NCBI GenBank assembly: GCA_948146395.1
Contig: OX411552.1
Location: 15,112,957-15,176,956 of the forward strand
DNA: 64,000 bases
Direction: 5' to 3'
From: Fragum whitleyi
Taxonomy: Eukaryota; Mollusca; Bivalvia; Cardiida; Cardiidae
Shown: positions 34,915 to 45,149 of the stretch, one piece after another
Layout: each line of letters begins with the position of its first letter
Numbering within the stretch: position 1 is the first letter of the stretch
Translations under genes and position numbers: made by a program
The notes under the pieces: generated by a model
Databases searched by the model: none
Told to the model about the DNA's origin: nothing
What the model saw: only the letters and a program-made list of their open reading frames with translations

Positions 34915-35155
34915 TTGCATGGACCTACTCGTCCGAGAACGGGGTCCGTGCCGCACTCCATCTGGAACACCCGTTTTTCGAGGTCTGTTCCGTAGAATCG
35001 CCAAAGGTTCCCGATTGGTTCACCCTCTTTTATACGCTCGCCTCGGGCCTTATTCGCCGCGTGATGTGATCCGTTTGTCCCAAAATAGCGTTGGTTCGCC
35101 CAGGGCTGGACTCTCAAAACTCTGTATTTTCGCGGACGTCAAATTTGCATAGCGC
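34915..35155. promoter_or_regulatory. CpG-rich island in AT-rich DNA
   Basis: About 240 bases have many CG dinucleotides (CGTCCGAGAACGGGGTCCGT, TTCGCCGCGTGATGTGATCC, TTTTCGCGGACGTC), in sharp contrast to flanks of long A/T runs. Both strands stay open in several frames, as expected of GC-rich DNA. It could be a promoter, enhancer or the GC-rich end of an unrecognised element. No TATA box or splice donor decides this. Confidence 0.4.
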
Positions 35156-35270
35156 TTGCTCACCTAAGTAAATTTTGATTTTTTTTATGTGATAGATCTC
35201 AGTCCTTGGATGGACCTATTGTGTTTTTGGACGAGCGCCGTGTTGTTTTGTTCTAGAATAACAATTTAGA

Positions 35271-35291
35271 AAAAGAGAGAGAGAGAGAGAA
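35271..35291. repeat. (GA)n microsatellite
   Basis: A run of alternating A and G, about 20 bases. Confidence 0.85.
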
Positions 35292-36219
35292 TCATTTGTA
35301 ACACTGAAGGCGGGGCAAATTGTTACATTGTTGCATTGTTGTTACAACTTACTCCAATATAGGCCTATTTGTTGACAATATTTATTACATGCTTAAAATA
35401 TTCTTAGAAAGAATCCCCTTTTCTCTCAACCAAAATGACAACAAAAAATACTTTTATTCGTACACTTTCATAATAAATTTTAGGTAGGGGAGAACGGGGA
35501 TGAAAGTGCCACGGGTTGAATGTGCCACTTAACTTTTTACGTCATTAGGCCTATCTTGTCATTTGCGTCATTTGGTGATCTCATACCAACGGCCATTTTG
35601 AAAAGCCATATACACGGACGCGCCAACGCCGAATACTTAATTTTGAACAAACGCTGCAAGAAAGACTTATTTCTGCCACCATAAGTAATTTTTGCTGATA
35701 ACATGTTTTCTTCTTTTTATTGACAGGCCAATTGTTGAAGCCGTATAAATACTGATTCTAAATAAAGGTATTCCATAAAGATACCGCCTCGATAACTTGA
35801 AATTGTTATGACATCATATTTTACAGTGAAAAATCAATACTAAGTACGAGAGGTGTATGATGGGGTTGGTTGAGCCAAAAGGTCCGGGGTAAATTGTGCC
35901 AGTGGCACAACCTACCCCGATTCAATTATTTTCAAGGCTGTTACTACCTTTACGCAAGAGACGCACGTGCGCACATCAAAATATCCTCCTCGCTGATTGA
36001 TGATTATACAAACTGTAATTACGATGTTTGACAATTAGCTAACGATTTAAAAGTAATAGATGTTATCTCTGCTAGGAGAGGAGATGTTATGTTATGGTTA
36101 TGCATTAATTCTACTTTTGAACTCTATCTTATCTATAGTTTCTTGTATGCCTTCTCATGTTCTGCGTGCGTTTCATTTAACAATTCTTGTCACGCCTATG
36201 TTTTTTTTTATATTTTCAG

Positions 36220-36285
36220 ATGCCTCGCACTTATACCCGTAAGACGGAGAGAGGTACAGCTTTATTCAATGTTCAGAGACAATAA
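36220..36285 (+). pseudogene. Truncated N-terminus of a pogo-like transposase
   Basis: The ATG follows TATTTTCAG, an acceptor-like site, and opens MPRTYTRKTERG, a start typical of pogo/Tigger-type transposases just before their psq-type DNA-binding helix-turn-helix. The frame stops after 21 codons. Full-length relatives are several hundred residues and carry a DDE catalytic domain; nothing like it is found downstream. It sits inside the inverted-repeat element 35485-37609, with orientation and TA target consistent with that family. The family call rests on this short motif plus the context. No function remains. Confidence 0.6.
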
Positions 36286-36418
36286 TAAATCAAAGTTTCA
36301 TGTTAATATGTTGTCACCAATACGTCTATTTGTTTGTTTTTACGGTGCTTAAGCCCTTTCACAATAATCTATCTCGCTGTTTTTGAAGAAAACCCGAGGA
36401 ACTGCTTTAGCCTAGGTG

Positions 36419-36630
36419 TCGTCGTCAGTGGAGTCGTCGTGCGTGTCATCGTCGGTGGCGTAGTCGTGCGTGTCATCGTCGGTGGCGTCGTCGTGCGTGT
36501 CATCGTCGGTGGCGTCGTCGTGCGTGTCATCGTCGGTGGCGTCGTCGTGCGTGTCATCGTCGGTGGCGTCGTCGTGCATGTCATCATCGGTGGCGTCGTC
36601 GTGTATGTCATCGTTGGTGGTGTTGCCGTC
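36419..36630. repeat. 27-bp minisatellite inside the pogo-like element
   Basis: The unit GTCGTCGTGCGTGTCATCGT plus CGGTGGC is repeated about seven to eight times with few changes. Because 27 is a multiple of three and the unit has few stop codons, several frames on both strands stay open and give artificial 9-residue repeats (GVVVRVIVG; DDATDDDTH; RTTTPPTMT). I do not regard any of these as a protein. Confidence 0.9.
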
Positions 36631-38109
36631 GTTCGCAAACTTTGTCAACTATCAAACGGAAATTAATGTGTTTCGCAGCCAATCTATTAATCTATCAATT
36701 TAAATGTTTCTTCACTACAATTTTTCAGTTATATCACAATATAATTAATCTTTATTGTTTCCATCAATTTTGCGCACTCTAATTGGCTGGAAAATTTGTT
36801 TAGTTCTTCAACGAAACCGATTTGAAGACCCAGATAATATAATTTGGCTTCATGATATTAATTCATTATTACAAATGAAAAGAGCATTTTTGTAATTTCA
36901 TGAAAGTATGAAACTAAAAATCTAATCACACTTATGTATTTATCATAAGCTTTGGATATTCATATTGAGTGATTATTTATATTTTAGTTACATACCTCCA
37001 TGAAATTAGAATAATATTCTCTTCATACCTTTATTATTTAAAAAAAAATGTATTCACAGCATTAGTCACACCGTAATGAAACAATACTACTTTGGCTGCA
37101 TGTACATTACATTTCGAGCCAAATGGAATGGTAACGCTTATTATGGTAGTTGGATAAACTGGAAAACTGTTGGATATGAAACCTGGTTCAACTTAATGAC
37201 TTGCTCGAAAACTTTGCTAGAAAAGTATATATTGGTCGTCAATATCATTTTCTACTTTTCCAAAAATGATTTCAGAAGAGACTTGTGTCAAAGACTGATG
37301 GCTTAACTAACTCGGGGAACCACTTTCGAAATAAAAAAGGATAAACGTTTCCGTGATATAGCCTGCACAACCTACCCCATTGGGTGGCACAACCTGCCCC
37401 GTTCGTGGGGTAGGTTGTGCCAATTGTTCGGTCATATTTGGCAGGTGTTTTTGCAGTCGGGTTAGCAGCTAGAGCCAAATTAATAGCATAAAAAGGTAGC
37501 CTATATGTTAAGGTTTATTTGGAAAACCTTCAGCAAGTCATTCGTTACATGAGAGCTTGAATAACAGTTGATAAGTGAAAACTGGCACATTCATCCCCGT
37601 TCTCCCCTATATTTCGAAGTAAGAAGAACTTACATTTTACGAACTATACTATTGGTAAAGAGTCAGATTACATCGTTTTTAGTAGTTGTAAGATAATTTT
37701 TTGCTTAGGGTGGGCGTTTTACCCCACCTTTCCCTGTGTAACTAAGATAATTCAGAAGGTTTTGTGAGTGACAAAACAACAACAACTCCTTTTTAAAAAA
37801 GCATTTTATCTAGGATAATAACTGACAGCTGCAGAGTAAAACATATTTAGATTTTTAAAAATATCTAGTGAAAGTCGTGATTATAGATATTGTATGAATT
37901 TTGGTACGACATGGTACTGCTTGATTAATGATCTTGGACGACAGGAGGACAGATCTCTCTTTTTGTTTCCTTTAGATTTATAGCCGATGATTGCAAACTT
38001 ATGTCCTATCTGATAGACCCATACCCCACCACACGTCATCGAGTTGGAAATCTTTATAAATTGATTACATTAACCTTTACGTTGATCTATTATTATTACA
38101 AAAATAAGC

Positions 38110-38280
38110 CGCCGTCATAGCGCAGTTGGTAGCGCGTCGGACGGTCAATCTAGAGGTCCAAGGTTCGATCCCCGACGGCGGCACTTATTCTTTCCGACTA
38201 TTTGTCTAGATAATCGTAGACCTACATTGGATAGCAGCTGGATGCTACGAAAGGATATAATGGAAGTGTTGGTGTACTTA
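38110..38280 (+). repeat. SINE with very tRNA-like head
   Basis: GCCGCCGTCATAGCGCAGTT and GGTTCGATCCCCGACGGCGG give perfect 7-bp acceptor pairing, an A box (TAGCGCAGTTGG) and a B box. Three extra bases between acceptor and D arm, a poor anticodon stem, and continuation into the SINE body (TTTGTCTAGA, GGATGCTACGAAAGGATATA) argue against a working tRNA gene. Confidence 0.8.
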
Positions 38281-38475
38281 TTAGGCTGCTTTCAACAAAT
38301 TTTCAGTTATATCGCGGCGGCTGAAGCACTTATCAATGGATTCCTGGTATATCTCACACTAGTAAAACCATTACCTCCTTTCCGGCGTACGATTATCGAC
38401 CAAATGGTGAAAGACAAAAGGTTGGAAAAAAAATATGTGCCGCCGTCGGAGTTCAAACGGGGACCTCTAACAAAA
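38281..38475 (-). repeat. Inverted SINE facing the previous one
   Basis: On the minus strand the head is at the right (GTGCCGCCGTCGGAGTTC in plus reading) and the body includes ATTACCTCCTTTCC and TATATCGCGGCGGCTGAAG. With the SINE at 38110 it makes an inverted pair that accounts for the 102-codon ORF spanning both. Confidence 0.75.
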
Positions 38476-38629
38476 ACGACTAATGCCAGTCTATCAGAAT
38501 ATATGCAGAAAGCGAAAGTTTCGACCCAGATTTAGCCAGATATTCCTTTTGCGTGAAAACCACAAATATAGCTTCGCATTAAAAAGGAGAAACTACGAAA
38601 CTTCTCTACGTAGGTTTAAGAAAATGCAC

Positions 38630-38793
38630 TTAAGGTAGTGGACCCATAATAAGTTGGCAACGCTCTGGAAGTAATAACTTTAACAGTGTTAACCGAGGTT
38701 TCCTAATGATTTTCATTAGGAAAGCTAGGTTAACATTGTGAAAGATCATATTTTCCGAAATGTTGCGAAACTATTACGGGTCCTCTACCTTAA
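38630..38793. mobile_element. TTAAGGTAGTGGACC-family MITE
   Basis: Ends TTAAGGTAGTGGACCCATAA and ACGGGTCCTCTACCTTAA; centre GTTAACCGAGGTTTCCTAAT folding onto ATTAGGAAAGCTAGGTTAAC. Confidence 0.88.
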
Positions 38794-39692
38794 ATGCGAA
38801 AACTTGTATGAAAAACACGATATATACTTCTAAGTTATACTTCTTTTTATTTTAAACTCACAAATGGATGCGAAAAGAGGGAGGGGTGCGTTATCGGGAA
38901 TTGGCATTGACATTGGTAAAAGTTTTGGAGCGGGAAGAACTCTCCAAGATGCACTGACTGAAGGTTTTCTTTATTTACATATATTTTGAAAGGACTGTTT
39001 CTCAATAGGTACAAGATAGATTAGGATATTGACAAATTATTCGAAAAAAGAAATTATGACAAAAATGAGTCCCTCCGATTGAATTGTCAAGGATTTCAAA
39101 AGAAACTTCTCATTCTATTTGTGTAATTTACCTTCAGTAAATGGGGCTTGATAGCAGATCGTTATCGCTGGGTTTATGATTTGATGGGGCCTGATACGGC
39201 TTGGCGTAGACCCGGGATAAAACCCCAATTAAAAACGAAATTTCCTTTTATAGGAGGCGTTATCTTGGACTTTAATCTTTCATTTTGACATCTATATGTG
39301 TACGTCAGGGAAACTCTTTTTTTTCTCGATTTTACAAAAGGGACCAACAGATACATGTACTTGTATTTCTAATTTCTATGTTAAATGGTTAAAATTCTCT
39401 TTACTTGGCGATTGGCGAAGTGTCGAATCTTTAGTTAACAATCACCATCAAGATCGACCTTGCAGATCGTACATGGATCTCAAGCACAATGCAAGTTATT
39501 TGGCAATTTTGAGTTTTAGTATTCAAGTCGATCTAATCACGGTTCAAGATAACGAAACGCTAGTGAGCTTTATATAGAAATGGCACCATGTAACACCTGT
39601 TGATGCCAAGGGCGTAACTCCGATTACGCAAACTACGCAAGTGCGTAAAAGAAATAATAATCTGTTGAAAAATATCGTTGTTGAATGATCTT

Positions 39693-39740
39693 AACATCGA
39701 AACTACAGCTTATTCAAGCTGTAGTTACGATGTTTTGATT
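39693..39740. mobile_element. Hairpin MITE, AACATCG-AACTACAGCTT arms
   Basis: AACATCGAAACTACAGCTT and AAGCTGTAGTTACGATGTT pair around ATTC with one mismatch. It is probably the ancestor type of the tandem unit at 10190. Confidence 0.75.
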
Positions 39741-40009
39741 ATTCACCAGCGCTCGAATCATAGAAAATGGAAGCGGAGGCGGGCATTCATCTTTTGTCAC
39801 AGTCAAAAAATCGACTTAATCCTATATATTCTTTGGGTGTCGCCTTCTGGGTGCGTATAAATTTCAAAGTCCTAAATACGCTATTGGATGCGTATCTATT
39901 TCGTAAAGGAAACACGCTCAGATCAGCCTTTTGCGTTCAGGATGTCAAAATATTTGAGAATTTTTTGAAGAAATATCCAACTTTGCACGTATGTTAAAAT
40001 GTTCAATCT

Positions 40010-40170
40010 TTCTGCTGCAGTGACACCAAAATTTCGTAAAATTCCCGCTAAGTCTCCGATTGCTTGGCCGAGTGGTTTCAGATAATAAAACGGATATTCT
40101 AAGAATGTACCCATGGACGGATCGACGGACAGACAACGGACACCGACGGATCAGAATAGCTTACCTCGTA
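40010..40170 (+). repeat. Dispersed repeat with GGACGGATCGACGGACAGAC tail
   Basis: A GGCCGAGTGGTTTCAGATAA block is followed by a GGACGGA-rich stretch, a general layout like the repeat at 9110. Confidence 0.5.
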
Positions 40171-41039
40171 CCCGTTTGTGCCAAGGAGAACTAAAAATGC
40201 ACAGGTGATCTAAACCTGGAATGAAAATGCACGATTTCACTAAAGAGAGCAAAGTGCGTAATAATTAGGGAGGGCTAGTATAAGTTCTAATCTTTATATT
40301 TTATCTCTAAATTGCCCCGATCACTTATAGGCCCCCATTATACACGGATTATTTCTCACTAGACAAGGCGAGTACAATAACACTTTCTGATAATAACACA
40401 TAAGTTACGATATCTCCCAGATAACTTCTCTATCTGAGGCCCGGACAGAGAGGTCTGGAAAAACGCCACCTTCTATTATTTCAAAATTTTGAACGTTCTT
40501 TTTATTTTGAACAAATTTAAACAGCTAAATTGCCTTTTTTCGCCAAAAGGTAACATATATCAAATGAATGTAGCAAATGAGAAATAATAGTATAATGGTA
40601 TAAAAGCATTATCTTGTAGTATAGATCTGTCCTTGATAATGCGAAATAAGAGTTTGATTTTGAATTGGGAAGCAAGGAAGTGTAATATGCTTTCTTTAAA
40701 AAGAAGAAGTTACTTATTCTCCCATCTTTGTTCTAATCCTCCATAGAGAAAGAATCATGAGAAAAAAGGGAAACATTATCAGGCCGTACAGTCCACTGTC
40801 AAATTCATATTCTGTTTCAGTCATTTTTTCTTTACTAATCAAGATAAATAAGGAGAAATCGCTGTTTCAGATAAAAATGTAAGAATAATAACAGCGACAA
40901 AAGCACAAAACACCGTTTAGTACAAGTTACAGATAAGCATCGCAAGCAAAGGTGCGTTTCACAAATACAAGATTAAAAATTCTTTATGCTGGACGTTATC
41001 CTTACAGTTTTTCGTCACACTACAATTTAAATACAATGA
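40171..41039. other. Unannotated stretch
   Basis: No exon or repeat recognised. Confidence 0.4.
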
Positions 41040-41140
41040 ATGTTAGTACAGATTTCTGTCCTCGGAATGCGATGCTATTTTTGGACTGGTCGCATCCGAT
41101 GAAATATGTAACGTTCAAAATTGAGACTACAATGAATGTA
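41040..41140 (+). repeat. Second copy of the ACAGATTTCTGTCCTCGG repeat
   Basis: Matches 18645-18740, including GTAACGTTCAAAATTGAG in place of GTAACATCCAAAATTGAG. Confidence 0.55.
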
Positions 41141-41341
41141 AGCAGACCTACAAGAAATAAACCAACGATAGATGTTGTTGAAAGTTGTAGTTTTTACGAA
41201 TAAGAGAAGCTGGCCTGTGCATAAATTTGAGAATGGCTTTCTGTTATGTTCTCTCCGTTTAGAGTACGGTTAGGCCTATCGTACGTTGTTTACGAACAAT
41301 AACGTATTCTCTGAGAACGACGCAGCGTACTAGATATTAAA

Positions 41342-41583
41342 TGAGCCTGTGCGTAATATTGCAAACGATTTCAAATGTGTACAATGCAAAATGTCTGGCC
41401 AGTCTGTGCATCCGCACAGGCTGACCTGACTCTTTGCTATGCCCACTGTATTAAGATAGGACCTTTACACTTATATAGGATGTCAGCAACTAGTCCTTTT
41501 GTACTAAATGACTTTTAAGGCTGCTTAAAGATAGTGTCCTACGCATATGTAAAATTGTTGGAAATGTCACGCACAGGCTCAAA
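41342..41583. mobile_element. MITE, GAGCCTGTGCGT family
   Basis: Left end TGAGCCTGTGCGTAATATTG and right end GAAATGTCACGCACAGGCTC A are inverted; core CAGTCTGTGCATCCGCACAG palindromic. Confidence 0.8.
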
Positions 41584-41710
41584 TATCAAACGTGCAAGAT
41601 TGAGACCATCTCGGTTATAAAGTGCCAATTCGCAGTCTTTGGCCTGTTCCAACTTAGCCATGTAGATATTTAAAAAAAAAATTAAAAAAATGGCGCAACA
41701 GCATTAACAC

Positions 41711-41939
41711 TTAACCCTTTCCTGTTTTACAAAATTTTTGACCTGTCCAAATTCAAAAGTTTTGCAGACGAAAATTTAAAGTGGATTTAATTTGAAAAAT
41801 AACCATTCAGTAGGGTAGAAAATAGTGTGGAAAAAGAAGAAATTGCTTGTCAGAAGCAATTTCTTCTTTTTTCACAATGTTTTCTCAATCATAAAATCAC
41901 AGGTACGTAAAAAGCAGGGATTAAACAGCAAAGGGTTAA
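41711..41939 (-). mobile_element. TTAA-flanked MITE, CCCTTTCCTGTTT family, inverted
   Basis: Starts TTAACCCTTTCCTGTTTTAC and ends AGCAAAGGGTTAA; relative to 4344 and 32259 the interior is reversed (CAAAAGTTTTGCAGACGAAA comes first). Confidence 0.87.
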
Positions 41940-42990
41940 AAAGTTTCCTCCAACGTTTTGTTTTCTGATATGGTCCCTTTTAAATTTTACCGGATGTGTC
42001 GCTCGGGATATAAAAGTATTAAACAAACTGCAAACCCAAATCGGAAATTACTGAAAGACTTCTTACGTTAAGTTTGAATAAAGTTTAAAAATACTTAAGA
42101 ACTGAATTTAAAATCTTACATAGCAAAATGATTATCCGTCCCACCTTTACAATAGCAAACTAACCACTTCTCGGAACGTATTTTATCTCCCACACCAAAT
42201 AACCCGGTATATCATTAATCTACACTCTTCCAGAACGAGCCTTATCCGTTCTTGCTAATAAGCCCTATCAGGCTTGCTATCACAGTAGTTCATACACATA
42301 GAACATCGCATCCCGCATTGTTCGACCCTTATCTACTGTTTGCATGTTTGAGATAAGGCAAATTGGGTGTAACCTTTAATTGGATACAATTTATGAGTTA
42401 AGGAAACGTGGGCACGATCTTCCATTTGTTCGGTTAAGCTGTCGACAGATTTTGGATCTCAAAGAAACAAATCGGCCGGAAGCTGTATCATTAACGACGT
42501 AATTTTCGCCTCGTTGAGATCTTTCAGCATTTTTAATTGACTGAATCGTTTTCTAATCGTCTGCCACGAAGTATTTATGACAAACCGTTCTCATATCTCA
42601 CTTGATTCAAAGGTGAGCTTTTCAGCTTTTCGCAATTGTAAATTCGATTTCTTTCGCAAAATTTATGCTTTATAATAAGATACCTCCCTTAATACTTTTG
42701 TATAGCTTTTTGCATTCCTTTTTTTCTTTCTAGAGTAACAATGCACGTTTGTTGGTGTTACTTATTTAAGACGATCGTCAATAATCATGCATTATTTACG
42801 ACGCCACAAATAGTAAAATTTTCAATAATTCTATGTCGAATCGTCTTTTTATTGCAACTTTATTAAAAAATTAAACGCATGGCTGAGAAATTGAACACCA
42901 AAGAGACGGAATTTGACACCGCATATACTAAAACCCTGAAAAAGTGGATTTTCACATTGTTACTCCTTTTTGCGTTCTCAGGCTCTTATA
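41940..42990. other. Unannotated stretch, possibly unique DNA
   Basis: No repeat recognised. Composition is slightly richer in CG than most of the window (for example CAAATCGGCCGGAAGCTG). Confidence 0.4.
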
Positions 42991-43000
42991 CAAATGATAT

Positions 43001-43440
43001 AGAGGATAATCGTTTGTTTCAGTGTACGATCGATTTATATTTCATTGAGTAAACAACAAAAGCTATATTTTCACGAGTGGTGGAGCCACGAGTGAAAATA
43101 TAGCTTTTGTTGTTCACGAAATGAAATATTTATCGATCTTACACGAAAAACAAACGATTATTCTATTTCTTTAATGCAAAAATGAGACAAAATGTGACAT
43201 TTCTAGGACATATTTTCGTAAAGCGCGTCATTTTGCGCGTGATCGCTATGCAACGTTCATTGTGACGTCACTTATTTCGCCCCGCATAGATAACGTCAGA
43301 TAGGATGAAATGCACAAAAGCAGGGTATAAGTTTTGATAATCTCACTGCTTTTGTGGTGAATTTATCAAGTGATAATCTACCGTTATTTCTCGATAAACT
43401 ACCGAAAAGCATTCAAGAAATGATAGTTAACGACCATTCT
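43001..43440 (+). mobile_element. 400-bp element with GATAGAGGATAATCGTTTGT arm, copy 1
   Basis: Starts ATAGAGGATAATCGTTTGTT, which recurs inverted as AACAAACGATTATTCTATTT near 43148. It contains a hairpin at 43059-43116 whose AACAAAAGCTATATTTTCAC arm is perfectly inverted. It continues with GTAAAGCGCGTCATTTTGCG, TGACGTCA and GATGAAATGCACAAAAGCAG. A second copy lies at 60050. Confidence 0.75.
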
Positions 43441-43724
43441 GATGAAAAATGCATTCAGAGCTATACATATATACCATGATGAATATTATACATTGCTTGT
43501 CATAATTGTGCGCTAAAAAATATTAGAATATTTCTTTTCAAAGTGAAATCTTCGTCACCCAAAAAAGTGATCATTTTTGTTTTCAAAATCAACATGAGTA
43601 TTATAGAATAACGATAATGAAACTAATTAAATATGAAGACAACGATTACATGATCACTGAATCAAAGGCAGAGAGAAAAAGATGATACATTTACAAATGG
43701 GCGTACTTTAATTCTGTGATTGTT

Positions 43725-44130
43725 ATCTGACAACTTTTAATCCAGTTGTTCGTAATGAAGTTGATAAACCCACCGCTGACACTTTCTAAGGTGAGCCAGT
43801 CCGACCATAATGTTGTTAGAAATCTGACAACCTTTAATCTAGATGTTTATTCTGAAATTGATAAACTGACAATCGACATATTCTGCGATAAGCCAACGCA
43901 TCTATAATGAAACTTGAATTCTGCTAACAACTTCGAATGAAATGCTCGTAATATTGTTGACATTTTCAAAGAAAAATTGAAAAAGAAAAAAAAAAACAAC
44001 AACAAAAAACAGCATAGCCACAAAGACATTTAAACCCACGTCAACAACTTTTCATGACGTTGCTCGTAATGAATATATATACATATGTATGGATACTTTC
44101 TGAAAACAGTCAGCATGGCCAGATGGAACT
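43725..44130. repeat. Degenerate tandem repeats, roughly 90-115 bp
   Basis: Blocks TCTGACAACTTTTAATCCAG and TCTGACAACCTTTAATCTAG, then GATAAACCCACCGCTGACAC and GATAAACTGACAATCGACA recur with a CACTTTCTAAGG / CATATTCTGCG partner. Weak further units follow to 44110. Confidence 0.55.
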
Positions 44131-44149
44131 TAGAAGTCTGCCTACAATA

Positions 44150-44600
44150 ACACTCATTCCGATCAAAACCATTTTAAATTGCTCATTCAGCGCTCTGTGA
44201 CATTCATTCATCCCAAACACACACTCAAACCATTCAAAAAGGTTACAATATTACCAAATGGATAATATCAACAGTGACTTTCAAAATAAAAATCACTAGG
44301 AAAAAAAAAACGATTTCCCTGACTTAGTTGAACCGCGTCTGTGCGGTTCCACAAGATATAAAAAAGCAATTTATAAAACTTGTATGTATGCATATTTAAA
44401 AAAAAGAGAGAGGAAGCAAATATCGCTAATTTTGTTCATTTTGAACAAAATAAGCGATATTGGAATATCCCCCCCTTTTAATTAAATTCAAACTCACTCC
44501 TCTCGTTCATTCAATTTCATTTCAAAATCAGTCCAAGGTCATCAAGCTTGTCAATTTCACGATGTTGTTAACTGTACTACTAATACACAAATGTACATAA
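44150..44600 (+). repeat. ATTC-rich 400-bp dispersed repeat, copy 1
   Basis: ACACTCATTCCGATCAAAAC, TCATTCAGCGCTC and CCCAAACACACACTCAAACC begin the repeat. A perfect hairpin follows at 44412-44461 (AATATCGCTAATTTTGTTCA and its inverse), then GTCAATTTCACGATGTTG. Other copies lie at 53000 and, inverted, at 62862. Confidence 0.75.
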
Positions 44601-44891
44601 TTATCGCTGATGTTTTCTAGAGGAACCAACAGAGTCACGGTGAACTGCATGAGAAAGTTTACAACTTGGATCCATCTGTTGAGTAAAGCTAAGGAAAAGC
44701 TCAGTTCTGACATTTTCTTAGGAGTACCGTCAACAAATATGTGCACATTATAAAATATATTTTATAAACCATTTACCAGCATCACCATCACACGTCTTAA
44801 AATATAGTTAAGTCATTCTTCGTGCATATTTTCACCGTTTGGGTTATTTGCCAGTTGCCTTGATTACTTTTGTAGAAATAATAATTCTTGG

Positions 44892-45149
44892 CCCGAGGTT
44901 ATAAAACTTTCCTCAGGCTCAGGCTAAATTTTCTCAAGTTTCAACGTGATATGAAAGTAATCATTCTGCTTTATTACTCATTTAAATGTATAAACCTAAA
45001 CGATGATATTAATAAGTTGTTATTTAATTAATAAGCTGTTATAAAAAAAACTTATTAATATTATCTGTAATTTTCATACATTTATTTTAATTTAAAATTT
45101 GAGAAAATTGAGCCTGAGCCTGAGAAAAGTTTTATAACCTCGGGCCCAG
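44892..45149. mobile_element. Foldback element with CCCGAGGTTATAAAACTTT ends
   Basis: GGCCCGAGGTTATAAAACTT at the left is inverted at the right as AGTTTTATAACCTCGGGCC. The next block pairs too: CTCAGGCTCAGGC with GCCTGAGCCTGAG. The centre has further ATATTAATAAGTT / AACTTATTAATATT pairing. A right-end fragment lies at 38. Confidence 0.85.

Larger units (their letters stand above)
35485..37609 (+). mobile_element. 2.1 kb pogo-like DNA transposon, decayed
   Basis: The left end TAGGGGAGAACGGGGATGAA is inverted at the right end as TTCATCCCCGTTCTCCCCTA, followed on each inner side by TGCCA-type repeats. The outer TA on both sides suggests a TA target duplication, as in the Tc1/mariner/pogo group. 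Subterminal GGCACAACCTACCCC blocks occur near 35902 and 37366, one of them a palindrome with TTGTGCCA. The interior keeps a transposase N-terminus at 36220 and a 27-bp minisatellite at 36419; the catalytic region is absent, so the copy is non-autonomous. Confidence 0.8.

Noticed and set aside
36334..36703. ORFs encoding GVVVRVIVG, DDATDDDTH and RTTTPPTMT repeats
   Set aside because: All derive from one 27-bp minisatellite; no frame has support over the others.
38110..38185. Possible functional tRNA gene
   Set aside because: The acceptor pairing and A/B boxes are good, but three bases are inserted after the acceptor stem, the anticodon stem is poor, and it continues into the body of a repeated SINE.
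38227..38535. 102-codon ORF
   Set aside because: Spans two SINEs in opposite orientation.
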